A stretch of DNA of 64,000 nucleotides. Source: Isoetes taiwanensis (Eukaryota > Streptophyta > Lycopodiopsida > Isoetales > Isoetaceae). Under the pieces are notes generated by a model. It searched no databases, was not told the origin of the DNA, and worked only from the letters and a program-made list of their open reading frames with translations. A program made the translations under genes and the position numbers. Positions 45,935 to 57,763 of this stretch are shown here, in pieces. The DNA lies in NCBI GenBank assembly GCA_021234155.1, contig JAJEKV010000114.1, forward strand, positions 635,654-699,653, read 5' to 3'. Position 1 is the first letter of the stretch; the number at the start of each line of letters is the position of its first letter.

Positions 45935-48309
45935 TAGTATCAGAGCAGAGGCTCTAAGAAAAGAAGAGGCTGCCCAATAGGGTAGCCATATCAAAGATCC
46001 CGGTGTGTGTAAGAGAGAGAAAAACAAATGCAAAGGCCAAAGCAAGAAGCAAAGGCCAAGAAGATACTAGAGGTAACTGTAGTATGCATTGGGATATTTA
46101 TACAACTAATATTAGGATTCTTAAGCATTTTAAGCAAAATCCTAAGAGAAGAAGATGGGAGAGATACATGTTGTCTGTCACCCTTGTATCAAAAGAAGTC
46201 CCAAGCCAAGAATGAGGCAGATTGAAATGTCATCCGAGAATGAGCGACCAAAAGAAAACAGGAAGAGTTGGTTGAGATGGGAAGAAGTGGCAGAAGGTAA
46301 CTTCAATGTCATGTGTCAAGAAGAGGATACAAGGACAAAGGGAAGATCTGATTCCTTGAGCGTTGGACAAACACAGAGGACCCACTCAGAATTCCTCAAG
46401 AGTGCAGCCATGGCCAGGCTAGCAGAGAAGATACACCGGATGGTGTAATAAAGAGGGAGGAAGAAGGACCCGAAAACATGGTCAAGGACAAACTCTGGGT
46501 GCTTGCTAGATTTAGTAATTTAACCTCTGAATTGAGGAAAATAAAAAATGCACTTATTGCATTTGAAGCACATAAGAACCAAATGAAGACGGTGCTTCAA
46601 GGAAAAACGGGAAATGAAAAGAAACTCTTGATGGAGGAGTTTGTTATCCCTAAAGGCAGTAATTTGGAATCAAGCCAGAAGGCAAAACTAAGGCAAAAGG
46701 TGGAAATTCATAAAGTAATAGAACTGTTTGAAGGGGCTTTTGAGATATTGCATGCACTTATTCAAGATAATGATGCAAAAGCAGTATTGGATGAAATTTT
46801 ATGCACAGAGAATACTTCGATTTACAAAACTGTTGGAAGCCTTGTGGACAGACATTATCATTTCATGGAACAAGATGCTGCTTGGCCACGATTCCGAGAA
46901 AGAGAAGCTGGTTGGGAAAGGAAGAGAAGATGTGGCATTCAACGAACTTCTGTTTACAAATAATGCACATATAATGCAAAACAATGATTCTCGTAACCCT
47001 CAAAAATGGGAACAAAAACATTATTGGTCTAAAAAAGAACCATTATTGGATGGGCGCCTCCTGAAGAGAGGCGACCTGTGCGACCAGAGGAGTGGCGATC
47101 TATGCGATCTGAAGCGAGGCGACTTGTGCAACCTAAGTAGTGGCCTGTGGGGCCTGAGGAGTGCCAAGAGACACCAGGTACATGCCGGAATTGGAAAGGG
47201 TGCTGCTGGATTCCAGATCAGAGGACTCAAAACTCATACAATCGATAGAAGAACAAAGGCTAGTACGCGTTATTGTGATTTATGACATAAGGAACTAAGG
47301 GCTGGCAATGTTGGATCAAACAACCAAGGCCATATCATTTATTAGAGAAGTCAAGTTGTATTCAACGAGCTAGTTCATTGGCCTGGCACAAAGGAGGCCA
47401 GCAGGGCATTGAGTCAGCCAAGCAACCAGCAGAACCAGTTACCAGATGCCAGATGCATCCGAAAAGCCTCCAACGGCAAGACTTTGGACAGAAGCACAAC
47501 AATTAAAATAGGGCATCATGCTGTGGAAAGAATGGCAGAAAGATGGATACCAGAATGTCAGACTCAAGAGCAGATTGCATGCCATGAGGATCTTACATGG
47601 CAAGATGGTATGGAAGCAATGACTAGTTTAAGAGGAAGTCATTCTCAGCATCAACCAAATGCAAATGCAAATAATAATCATCACCAACAGATTGATTTCG
47701 AAATGGATAACTCTTTAAGCTTGGCTAATGTAACAGTACCGTTATATGAATGGTTGGAATTCTTTGAGATATATGACAGGCCATCCTGTTATAGCACTAT
47801 TGTGAAGAACGCATTGGTAAGACAGCTGTGCAGTGCAGAAACCATTCAAATCCTACTTCTGCAGGGGAAGATGAGCAAGCATAGAAATTTGATTTGAACA
47901 CAATGCTGGCAGAAGAAAGCACAGAAGAGAGTTACCAAGAAATAATTGAAATCTCAAGTGGGAGGAAGATGTATCAGCAGCGTATGATAGAACTCAACAT
48001 GATAAGGGAAATGAAAGAATATACAGATCTGGAGTTGAGATTAGAAACATAGGCCGCATTGATAATGGCTCAGAAGATTGGAGCACTGCATCTAACGATC
48101 TTCAGGGATTATTGGATCAAGAAGATAAAGAACTGTATAGAAAGAAAAGAAGTTTGATGATTCTGCGATGTTACAAGAAGATTAGAACAGGTAGAATTAT
48201 GAAACCAAGAAGGATTGAATGTATACATCGGCTGAGTCGAAGAGAGCTGGCTCATTAGCCAGGGCATGATGATTATGGTTAGAGCTTCGGTGTGAAACTT
48301 GAGGGGAAC

Positions 48310-48546
48310 TGTCAAGATGAGCAATCTTCCACCTCAGTAGCCTAGTCATCATATAGGATGACGTGGCATATGATGATGTGGCAATCTTGTCCAAGGGTCA
48401 TCACCTTATGTAGAGCCATGTCCTTAATGAAGAGTCAAGTCTATATCCAAGAGACATATCTCTTAGGCAAGTATATGTAGCCATGGATTTGGCTATTCAA
48501 TCCAGTTATCTATACAATCTCTCTTATTATAATACTCTCTCTCACA
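48310..48546 (+). repeat. element B 3' LTR (end truncated)
   Basis: Starts TGTCAAGATGAGCAATC after AACTTGAGGGGAAC and stops at ATAATACTCTCTCTCA without the TAGAATATTTACA end. Confidence 0.8.
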
Positions 48547-48764
48547 CAAGCCCTACAAAAGAAGAAATTTTAACTAATATATAACTTAGGCTTGAAAAAT
48601 AATCGATGCATAGTGACTAGCAAATTGAACTTGAATACACAAAGAGTAACAAAGAAATAAGGGAAAAAGTTAGAAAAAATCTTTGAGTTAGAAAAAGTGG
48701 GTAGGGCACTATGTTACCATACCATATATGTCCTACATGAAAACTATGCGTTTATAGACGGACA

Positions 48765-49597
48765 CTATAGTGGGTTCAACTCCCATAGGTTTTGAACTTG
48801 GCACACATTCCACATACTAAATTTCTTTTAAAAATGATTACTATACATGATGTTAGTTCGTTCTTGAATATAGGTTACACATATTGCTAAATACAGAGAA
48901 ACTAAGTTGCATTACTTTGGCACAGCAAATGTATCTGCCCCATGCCGAATGCATAAAGATCTTAGATATGCCTTTTTTTCTTCATAATTACTGTATGGTG
49001 GTTTAGCCACACCGGCCCTCACAAATACTTGGTCAACATATTGTTGCACATATGCTTGTTCAGATATCTTGATAAGAGACGTTGAAGTTTTATGAATATA
49101 GTGAGATGCACCTAATACGAACTGCACATGACATTGATACCCATCAAGACCCACCTAATGATTCTTATGTGGTTGCTCATTCGTGCATGCCATAACCAGA
49201 TTTTACTTTTAAAAAACAAATAAACAAAAAATCTTGTCTAGACCTACTAGTTAAGAGCAATGCCTAACTCGCTATAGCAGTTACTATAACAATTCCAATG
49301 TAGAAATAATAATTCTGCATAGACTACATACCTTTCTTAACTTCTTAGGACTTATTCTCAGATTTGGAGGCAAAGTTGGAAATGCATCTTCATCCTATAA
49401 GAGATGATAGCAATAAGCCTTTAGTTTAACTTAATAACTGATCACCCTCAAAGTGCTACTTAAAGAAATTTTGTAGTACATGTTGATAGTTTACCAATGG
49501 ATCTTTATATGCATATATGATTAACGAAGCAGCTGAGCGTGGACTCCAGTGTGGGCCAAGTACAAGCCATTTCTGCACATGAGGCTTACTTTTTTGA
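48765..49597 (+). repeat. direct repeat copy 2 (R2)
   Basis: The undisturbed partner of R1 (41755-42832). It contains the full 3' exon of the minus-strand gene described at 48912-55719, so R2 is likely the ancestral copy and R1 the duplicate. Confidence 0.85.
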
Positions 49598-52500
49598 TCA
49601 ATACATTAGACAAAGAGCATGGTAAGTGTAATTAAAGTTGTACCTTTAAATGAGGTAATAATATTTTGAATTCTACTTTTAACTTTCCATTTGCATCCGC
49701 TTTTGAATTACATGTCAGAAAACATGCTTTAAACATATCTTTCCTTTCCTTCAACATTTCCTATAGAGAGGCAGACCTCAGTACTGACATGGTATATACA
49801 CCAATAATAGGGAAGACAAAGCATTATATTTACCAGCATTGCCGGTTCTGTGCTGACAGAACGCAAGTCTTCCAGCTCTGGGCTCAACTGCTTTGTTAAT
49901 GATGGAATAAGAAAGCCTTCAATCATATAATTGACCTGAAAACAGATACATCACAGTAGAATGTTCATCTTTAAACCTCCATGACCTTTTTCTAGAAGAG
50001 TAGGAATAGTACAAAATACAATTAGAAACAAAGGCAAGTATTGTATTTACATAATGCTGTAAAATTTGACACAGAATGCCATGTAAACCTTATCTAACAG
50101 ATGCAATTAGGAATCTCTAGCATTGTTCCAGCCAAAAATATGGTGTTAAAAACACATAACATGCATTATAGTCCAAAATCTATAGAAAAAGGCTGAGTGT
50201 CAAAGATTAGGAGATTTAGATTTACATTGCCAAAGCAGGTAGATAGATAGGATGGATTGGAGTTTCCCTAACCTGGGAAGGACCTAGTACATTAGTTGGA
50301 GCATTAGATTTTAACATTAATAGCAGACTATACCTTTTCACAGAGTGAGTCTCCAGCTGTGCTTCCTATACCTAATAGTAGTTCGAATAAAATAGTTTAA
50401 ACAAAAATCATGTATTACAGACCCATTAGTTTGTAGCTACAATAATATAATAATTGATTCAAGCACTTTTATCATAACCAACATTCATAAATCTCTTCAA
50501 ATGCTATTGCTTATAAAGATGGATAAGTAATCACAGAACGATCGGCTACTTCAACTCACAGAAACGTCATACATGAATCTGATATTGATATTTTAAACTT
50601 GAAGTCAAAATATGCGATTGCTGACATTTAAACATCGGGAATTTGTTGCATTTGCAGCCAATTCCTAAAGTCCCTAAGAACTGCAACGACGTCTCTGACT
50701 ACCAGCTTATCTATGTTATAACGTGATGTAAATTTATCCTCTCTAGAGACATTCTGCCTTCAGACATTAGAAGTTTACTTGCGTTCAACAAATCATTTGA
50801 TTCAAACAATTTTCAGCCAACTAACCTGTCTCTTTCATAAAGAGAATGTAATCCACATAAGCGTAATTACTGTGGGCTCTGAGGCTACATTGTATCAGAT
50901 GCACCACATAATAATTCAGTCCCGTTGTCGTCTATCAGCCCGATCGCCCCATAATTTTAAAACAGTGCTACTATGAATCCAGCTGCTCAGTGCAACATGG
51001 AACATATGGCTTACATGGTATTAATGACCCTATGCATTTAGAAGAGTCAGTTTCACATGATACATGGAAAAAGGCTATGATGGAGGAATATGGTACTCCT
51101 AGCAACAAGGTACTTAGGAATTGCCTTGCAAATGAATAGAAACACCATCGAGCCTAAATGGGATCATATAAATGCATCGTCAAGAACAATAGTCAAAAGG
51201 CTATTCACAACAATATGAAAGAGATAATGAAAAGGTCAGTTTACAGTTCCCAGTAACTCATCTTCTTCATTTTGAGGAAACTTTGTAGTTAAAGACTCGC
51301 CATTTTATGAAACAAATTTTTGACATGCTTTCTTTCATCTCAGTTATATAAGTTGCTAGAATTTCAAAATACATATGTTCTTCTCTGATAGAGGTTTCAG
51401 CAGAGTCTAATATTTACTTATATCAATCTACATTTCACAGTAAAAGAATGCTAGATGTACCAGATGCCAGAAAGACAAGAGAAGGAATGAAATCCTGAAT
51501 AGATATTTGATACACTCCTTGATGTCCTTTCAAGCTGATGGCATTGTCAAAGCAACACTTTAAGAAATCATCTGTGTTTATGAACAAGAGGTAAAACCTT
51601 TTATCACCACAAGCTTAATAAAAATATGCAATTAAGAAATCCATTAAATCACTTGACCATTTTTATTTAAAATTGGCATGATAGGAATATCCAGTGCCTT
51701 AATAGGTAACTTGTGACAAAGCCAGTGCCAAACCTATAGGCTAATTGAATAAATAAGTGATAAAGGAAGGCAAATTTTAACGATGAGCTTTTAATGTGCA
51801 AAAATGCTACCCTAAAAGAATGAAGGGAGATGGAGTGATCTCGCAGATAAGTAGGAAACATTACCACTGAATGATGTGTGCCCTATAAAAGGTTGCGTAC
51901 CAGTTATAAATTCATTTAGCTTTGAGTCATAAAAAACTTGCAGAAACTGCTCCTGTGAGAAAATAAGAACAAAAGTCTTATACAAATATTTAGCACATGT
52001 GTAGAGTACTAGATTAGATAAGTAGGTTTGTTGAAGCAACATATAGTAAATGTTTCTAAAATGAGAAAGGAAAAGGTTATTAATACAATAATATATATGA
52101 AAGACTCCATTAAATGGAGCTGTAAACTAACAACATCAAACATGCATAATAACACCGATGTGGCCAAACCTTTGGCAGAGTATACGATATATGGTATTTT
52201 TATTTGAGGGTTGCAACAGCCATCTTTTTACGAGACTTTCATGTTAATAGAAGTAAGATCGTATAGTATAGGAGCAACACTACCAAGCATAGAGAAAGGC
52301 GCTTATATTTTAATATATTAGAAAGATAATGAAGGTCAATGACCCAAAATTGACGTCCTAAAACTGGACATAATAGCACTTAAAAATGAAGAATCAAGTT
52401 TTAAAAAGTCATGCATCCGTTCTATTAACAATAGAGCCTATTTGATGTCCTTGCAAAGTTGTATTTTAAAGTAGTTACTTACAATATTTAAGACATAAAA

Positions 52501-55500
52501 GTCTTGATCTTCCAGTTCTTCACCTTGTGCACTATACCAAAGAAATAAGCATTGCAATGTCCCTAGAAGTAATGAACACAAAATTTGCTTTACAAACTTT
52601 AACATCGTAATGTAAAAGTTGAGCGATTCTCCAACGTGTTAACTTACCACAATGTTTTCTCAAAACTGCATTCAGGGCAACCAACTCATTAGGTAGATTA
52701 TGTCCCTCCTCTTTGCTAATTGCAGGAAGCCCAGGTACCTTATAATTCTCCCATCCTGCCAAATATATTTAATGGTCCTTTCAGTAGAGTTGTGGAGATC
52801 AGAATAAGAAGAGCTCACCAGAATGGTAAACTGCAATAGGGAATTCAATGCAATGATAATTATAATGTACCACAATGAGAGATTGCTTGAAATGAAAATG
52901 CCTACAAAAGTGTGCCATCAACCTCCAACATTTCCTGTGCTGAATTAATTAAAATCTATAATAGATATATACCTCATCCTGGCTAGTCTTCCTTGTTGTC
53001 CTCCCCCGGTTGATGTGACATCGTATTCGACCATTGAATGCTTAAATTGGAGGGCCAGATTTGGGGCAACACTGGGGGGGGAGAGCGCTGAATAAGGAAG
53101 TGCCCCCCTGATCCCACATGAAATTGATACCCCACATAAATTCTATGGACACACACCTGCATGCTCTGCCAGTGAAATTCGGGATGAATGAAATACAAGA
53201 AAGCTCCACATTTCAATTGCTGAAAGTCCTATTGATTTGGTGGAATCATTGAACCAATTGCGGTGGTGGCTTCGCGGTAAGGCCTTTGGTTGGGGTGACC
53301 CCCACCAGGGTTCAAACCCACTGGCTACTATCGAGTGGGGGACGTGGGCGGGTGCAAGTCCCATTAGCCTTGCCTTCAGACAAATAAAAATATTCAGTTC
53401 ATTGAACCAAGTCACATGATACAAAGCATTAGACAATTGACCAATTCCTGAATACTAGTCCAGCAACCTTCGAGGCACTAATATAAATACAACCCTGCCA
53501 GCATTATGTGCAAATCTAATGTGAATTCAACTATTTTCTGAATAGGAACAAATAGCAGATAGGGAACTAATAGGCACTAGCTCCAGATTCTGCAGAGATG
53601 TTCTCAGGGTGGAAATAGAATTTCCATTTAATTCTTCACCATTAATTATTTTGCAATTTGCCATAACAAATAAAACATATAGAAGACTTAATCTACATTT
53701 ATATAAGGCCATGGATCTAAGAACATGGATCAACATATAAGTTAGGGAAAAAAAATTTGACATTTACCTACTGATTGAAGCATTTCACTTGTCCACTCTT
53801 CCCTTTGATCCACAACAACTACTTCTGCAGGCTCTACAATTGGCACACTTTCAGTGGATTCTACAGGTGGCATAATTCCACCAACACCTGCTTCTACAGA
53901 TGGTACGCCATCTGCAGTTGCTCCTGAAATGTGGCACTAAGGAGCACTACATAAGAGAGAAATATACATTGAGTCTTCAAGAATCAACAATGTCACATAA
54001 AAGTGATAGAGATTGATATAATGTTTGCACAAAGGAATCATGGGACAAAAGAGATTGCCATATTTTACGACCATGCAAGAGATACCTTCTTAGCTGAGCA
54101 CTTAGTTTAAATGATTTGATGTCATTTTATTGTCAGAGGAAACATGGGTACATATATACTTACAAGTATATAGACAGTTTTACTAATAGTTAGTGGTTAT
54201 AACATCTTAGTAATGGGAAACACAAAAACTGCAGCAAAAAAAGTTCAAACAGAGAACTAAATTTTCTTAACAGTCTAAAAGAAAGCATAATAGGCAGTAT
54301 CATGCAGTTGGCATTTCATTAGTGATTGGGAGAATGATCATCCACAGGTGTTTACTAGGTTGAAGTTGACACGAGTTGATATTGGTTGAATTAGCTGTTA
54401 CTCCATGGCACGTATCTTCATCTTGCAAGTTGATAGCTGATTTTGCTTTGATGTTGGGGGGGGTGGGTGGGGTTGGGGTGTTGGTTGGTCCCTACCATTC
54501 TTGCGCATGGGTATTCTATTCAGGGATGGTCCTCAGAACGTCAATTGCCTGAGATGGTCACAAATAGATGTTCACACTGCCAATAGTCATTGGTTACAAA
54601 TTAGAGGCCCAAAATGAGGGCCGAGATGCCTACTAAAGATCCTTGTATACATTTCATCCTACATGAACAGAGATACAATTTTGCTAAGAGCGCTATGTTT
54701 CTTTCTTATTCACAAACATTATCAGAAACTCTGTCACATGCTGAAATGGCAAGAAGAATATGCAAAATAGTAGCGGTGTGCCAATTTTCAATGGAAAAAT
54801 TATCCTGCTTACGTAAAAGTGAATGTCCACAGATACATAGAAACATCAATGTGGTAGGTTTATTGGCATTCATCCATTCGTACCAAATCTAAATTTCCTC
54901 CTGCGAAGTTAATTATCCAGAATGATTAGAAAAAGGGAACCACAAAAACAGTAAATAAACAAGTAGAAGTATATATGGCAGGCCTACTTGAAACTCCATA
55001 TGAAATATAATCCAAAAAAAAATTCCAAATAATGATATTTGTTCAATACCAGAATCTGCAGACTCTATTGGCAATTCTAGTATTTCTTCCTCTATTTTCT
55101 TCACAGGATTTTCCACAGCCTTAAAAGGAATAGCCGGAAGAGGTGGTCTTCCATCCCAAACAATAGTGAATGCTTGAGGTCCTCCTATAAGTCATAGCTT
55201 CGTGTAAGAAAGTAATAATGAGTGTTATTTATCCTGATAATAACCACAAGATTAAAAGCACTGGTGTCATTGAAAGTTATGTTTGGCACAAACTTCTCGA
55301 AAGCAACTCACTTGAACACTCAATCTCAACAGAGGCGCCATCTTCAAAAGTCTCTTTTATTTGTTTTTCAACATCAAGTACCTTGCCATCCTATCCTAAA
55401 AACGATCAATTCTTTCATCCAAAGCCAACTTACAACGTAACATTCACAGGCGACAAATCAGATTTCTGCCATACCAAATTTCTCACTGCTTGTGGAACAT

Positions 55501-55719
55501 ACTTAGCAGGAACATCACCTGGTAACCAACAAAAAATATTCAACGAGGCAAACGTTGTACTAACAAAGAGCAATGGTATAGCTCCTTACCTGTAAGAAAA
55601 GCCATGTGAGCACATGCAGCGTAGCCTAGCCATCGCAGGCATTGACCGCCATTACCACAAGGTACTTGGACAGACCAATTTCGAGAATCAAATTCGTTAA
55701 TTCTTTCTTTCAACTGCAC
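48912..55719 (-). CDS. multi-exon gene, product unrecognised
   Basis: At least eleven exon blocks with GT-AG borders: 55590-55719 (VQLKERINEFDSRNWSVQVP, GNGGQCLRWLGYAACAHM), 55434-55518 (DVPAKYVPQAVRNLVWQKSD), 55312-55395, 55050-55184 (AFTIVWDGRPPLPAIPFKAV), 53768-53923 (PVESTESVPIVEPAEVVVVD), 52648-52755 (NYKVPGLPAISKEEGHNLPN), 52483-52523, 51901-51952, 51461-51571 (DDFLKCCFDNAISLKGHQG), 49834-49935 (YMIEGFLIPSLTKQLSPELE) and 48912-49154 (ending HGADTFAVPK-stop). Phases agree between most neighbours (e.g. 55050-55184 through 51461-51571, and the last two), which supports a real gene. Two joins fail: 55434 to 55395, and 51461 to 49935, where an exon may be missing. Start and 5' exons not found. 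I recognise no domain; no signal or membrane segment stands out. Confidence 0.55.
49936..51460. other. intron of the unrecognised gene
   Basis: A 1.5 kb stretch without coding signal that I could support; because the phases of the flanking exons disagree, one further small exon probably hides here. Confidence 0.35.
53250..53400 (+). mobile_element. tRNA-derived SINE in an intron
   Basis: TGGCTTCGCGG (A box, 53267-53277) is followed 30 bases later by GGGTTCAAACCC (B box, 53308-53319) and a non-tRNA body ending near an AAATAAAAATA run. It sits in the intron between the exons at 53768 and 52755, antisense to the gene. The general plan resembles plant Au-like SINEs. Confidence 0.55.
53930..55049. 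other. long intron of the unrecognised gene
   Basis: About 1.1 kb with no supportable exon; includes a G-rich run (GGGGGGGGTGGGTGGGGTTG near 54459). Confidence 0.35.
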
Positions 55720-55859
55720 CTGCATGGAAGACATCCTGATGAATGAGAAACTAAAGACCCATGACCAACAAGGGTTGAAATTCCATGCCTGGATGAGCAT
55801 TGTCATTTGTTTCACCGTAGCAGGCTGGTCGTGATGGTAACAATAACTATGGCGTAAAC

Positions 55860-56140
55860 CTGAACCTAGTCGTTAAGGCCGGCCACTAGGGCCTCGCCTC
55901 ATTTTCTAGCATTTCTGAAGAGGCACGATAAAAAACATTCAAATCAATTCAATTCAATTATAACTGTTAAGAGGTCATTTTCTAGTATTACTAAAGGGGC
56001 ATGATTAAAAACATTCAATTCAATTCAATTCAGGTATAACTATTAAGGTTAATGTTTTTTTTTTAAGGATGGGTTAAAGCATTAATTTTCAAACTTTTCT
56101 CCGTGAACAATAAAAATCATTCTATTCTATTCTTATGTCT
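55860..56140 (+). repeat. LINE-like simple-repeat tails
   Basis: Three consecutive ends of the form GGCACGATAAAAAACATTCA followed by (AATTC)n or (TATTC)n at about 55925-55960, 55995-56030 and 56105-56135. They resemble 3' tails of non-LTR elements that end in microsatellites, with no coding part attached. Confidence 0.4.
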
Positions 56141-57763
56141 CCTTACAATAAAAACAAGTAGAAGAGTGGGCTTGGGGGCAAGGTTGGCATTGAAGAGTTG
56201 ATGAACTACTTAGCTAGCATTCAAAATGATTGTTTCCTTAGAAGGTTGTAATGTTCTTCATGTTTTTGAATGACTGGCTTTTTGAAGTGATGGAAAAACC
56301 TTTTGTCCTATTGGAATGCCTCAAGGTATGCCATTTATTGTTCTCTGGGCATTACTAATGTAAAATATAAGGCCATGTAAAATCAAGTTTGGTGTTTTAG
56401 ACATTTTTTTTACTTGATTTAGTTTGATGTGTATAAAGCAATATTATTCTTATATTGTATCCTAACTAGAATTGTAATTTGAGCTTAGTTTGCATTGAGG
56501 GATGACTTAGAAAGAGTATAATGCAGCAAACCTAATATAATAAAATAATTATGGCATACATATGACAATTGAAACAAAACAAAGGCGAAGTACTTCTGAA
56601 AACAAAGTTACTTATAAACAAATTTAATAAATATAAGTAGGACTTTCAAATTATTATGCTGAAAATACAAAGATCAGAATGATTGAAAAGCTAAAAACAG
56701 TCAAAACTTTAATTGAAGCAGAGCCCACATTTTCTACTTTTTATATAGATAAAGTAACGATGCATTGTCTGGAAATTTTATTTTTTGTAGTGCAGCTTAA
56801 TGACGATAATAAGTGCTCATTCATAATAAAAAATGTCATTTTCACGTGACAACAGTTTTGCCACTTATTATAGAGCATATTTGGATATGGAATTGTATTG
56901 TATCTAGATAGTTTCATGCAGTACATGTTGCTATTTTGAGAAGGATATACTATTGGTAGTTTGAGGTCCAAAAGTCAATATCCACATGTAGTTATGCATT
57001 CCCATAGATTAGCACTCAAAAGGGTGCTGTCAAAACTGAAAACGTTAAATGATAGAGCAAAGAATGCAGCATTGCAGAGGAGAAAGCTAGAAATACATGT
57101 TATAAGTCCACATTTGAAATTGAGTACAAGAAGTATATGTATCATAGTGCTGCATTGAGTAATATATCAAACATGGAGGCAAAATTCAATGGCAGTATGA
57201 CATTACACCATGTCCATAAATAGCGATAATATTAGTAGAGAAAATCCAGCATTGCAGACGACAAAGCTAGAAATACATGCTCAGTCCACATTCAGATTTG
57301 GGTACAAGAAATACAGGTATCGTAATGCTGTATTGAGTAATATATCAAACTTGGTGGAGGCAAAACTAATGGAAGAAGGTACCAACAATCAAGGAAAAAG
57401 ATATTTTGTGAAGGTGGTCATACAATGGTTGGATTGAACCATTCTAGCAGAATAGCAACAATATAAAACACACTTGGAAGAAAAAGGGCAGTACACATGC
57501 AATGTGGAGACAAAAAAACACAAACCTCCAAATGGAAAGATATACAACAAGGGCCGCAATGGTGCTGACATTTCATTGTCTTATAATGCCAAGAAAACGA
57601 CAGCGATTAAAAACTTTCATAAATTGTTGATTCATTAAGCATTAGACACCTACCTTGCAAACATATGATCTGAAAAAGTAGAGAAACCAAGTGAGAATTA
57701 CATACCAAATTAGCCAAACATAGCTGGCTTTTGGGTCTTCCTTGAGTGTAGATTCTAGACATT

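Larger units (their letters stand above)
45692..48546 (+). mobile_element. gag-only LTR retrotransposon B
   Basis: Plus-oriented member of the same family as A, with LTRs at 45692-45934 and 48310-48546; the last lacks its final 15-20 bases. Internal frames encode 46478-46963 (161 residues: LWVLARFSNLTSELRKIKNA, LLMEEFVIPKGSNL, FEGAFEILHALIQDNDAKAV), then about 47041-47280 with short repeats of the type RGDLCDQRSGDLCDLK, and 47409-47897 (QTQEQIACHEDLTWQDGMEA, VPLYEWLEFFEIYDRPSCYS). They resemble gag/coiled-coil proteins, but I cannot name the family. No pol sequence is seen in either copy, so the lack is a family trait rather than chance deletion. Confidence 0.85.

Noticed and set aside
49000-49100. 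The 90-base segment present in R2 but missing in R1 as an intron
   Set aside because: It starts with GT and ends with AG, but R1 keeps extra bases (CAAGTAGATAC) that exact splicing would not leave, and the segment is open and in frame in R2.
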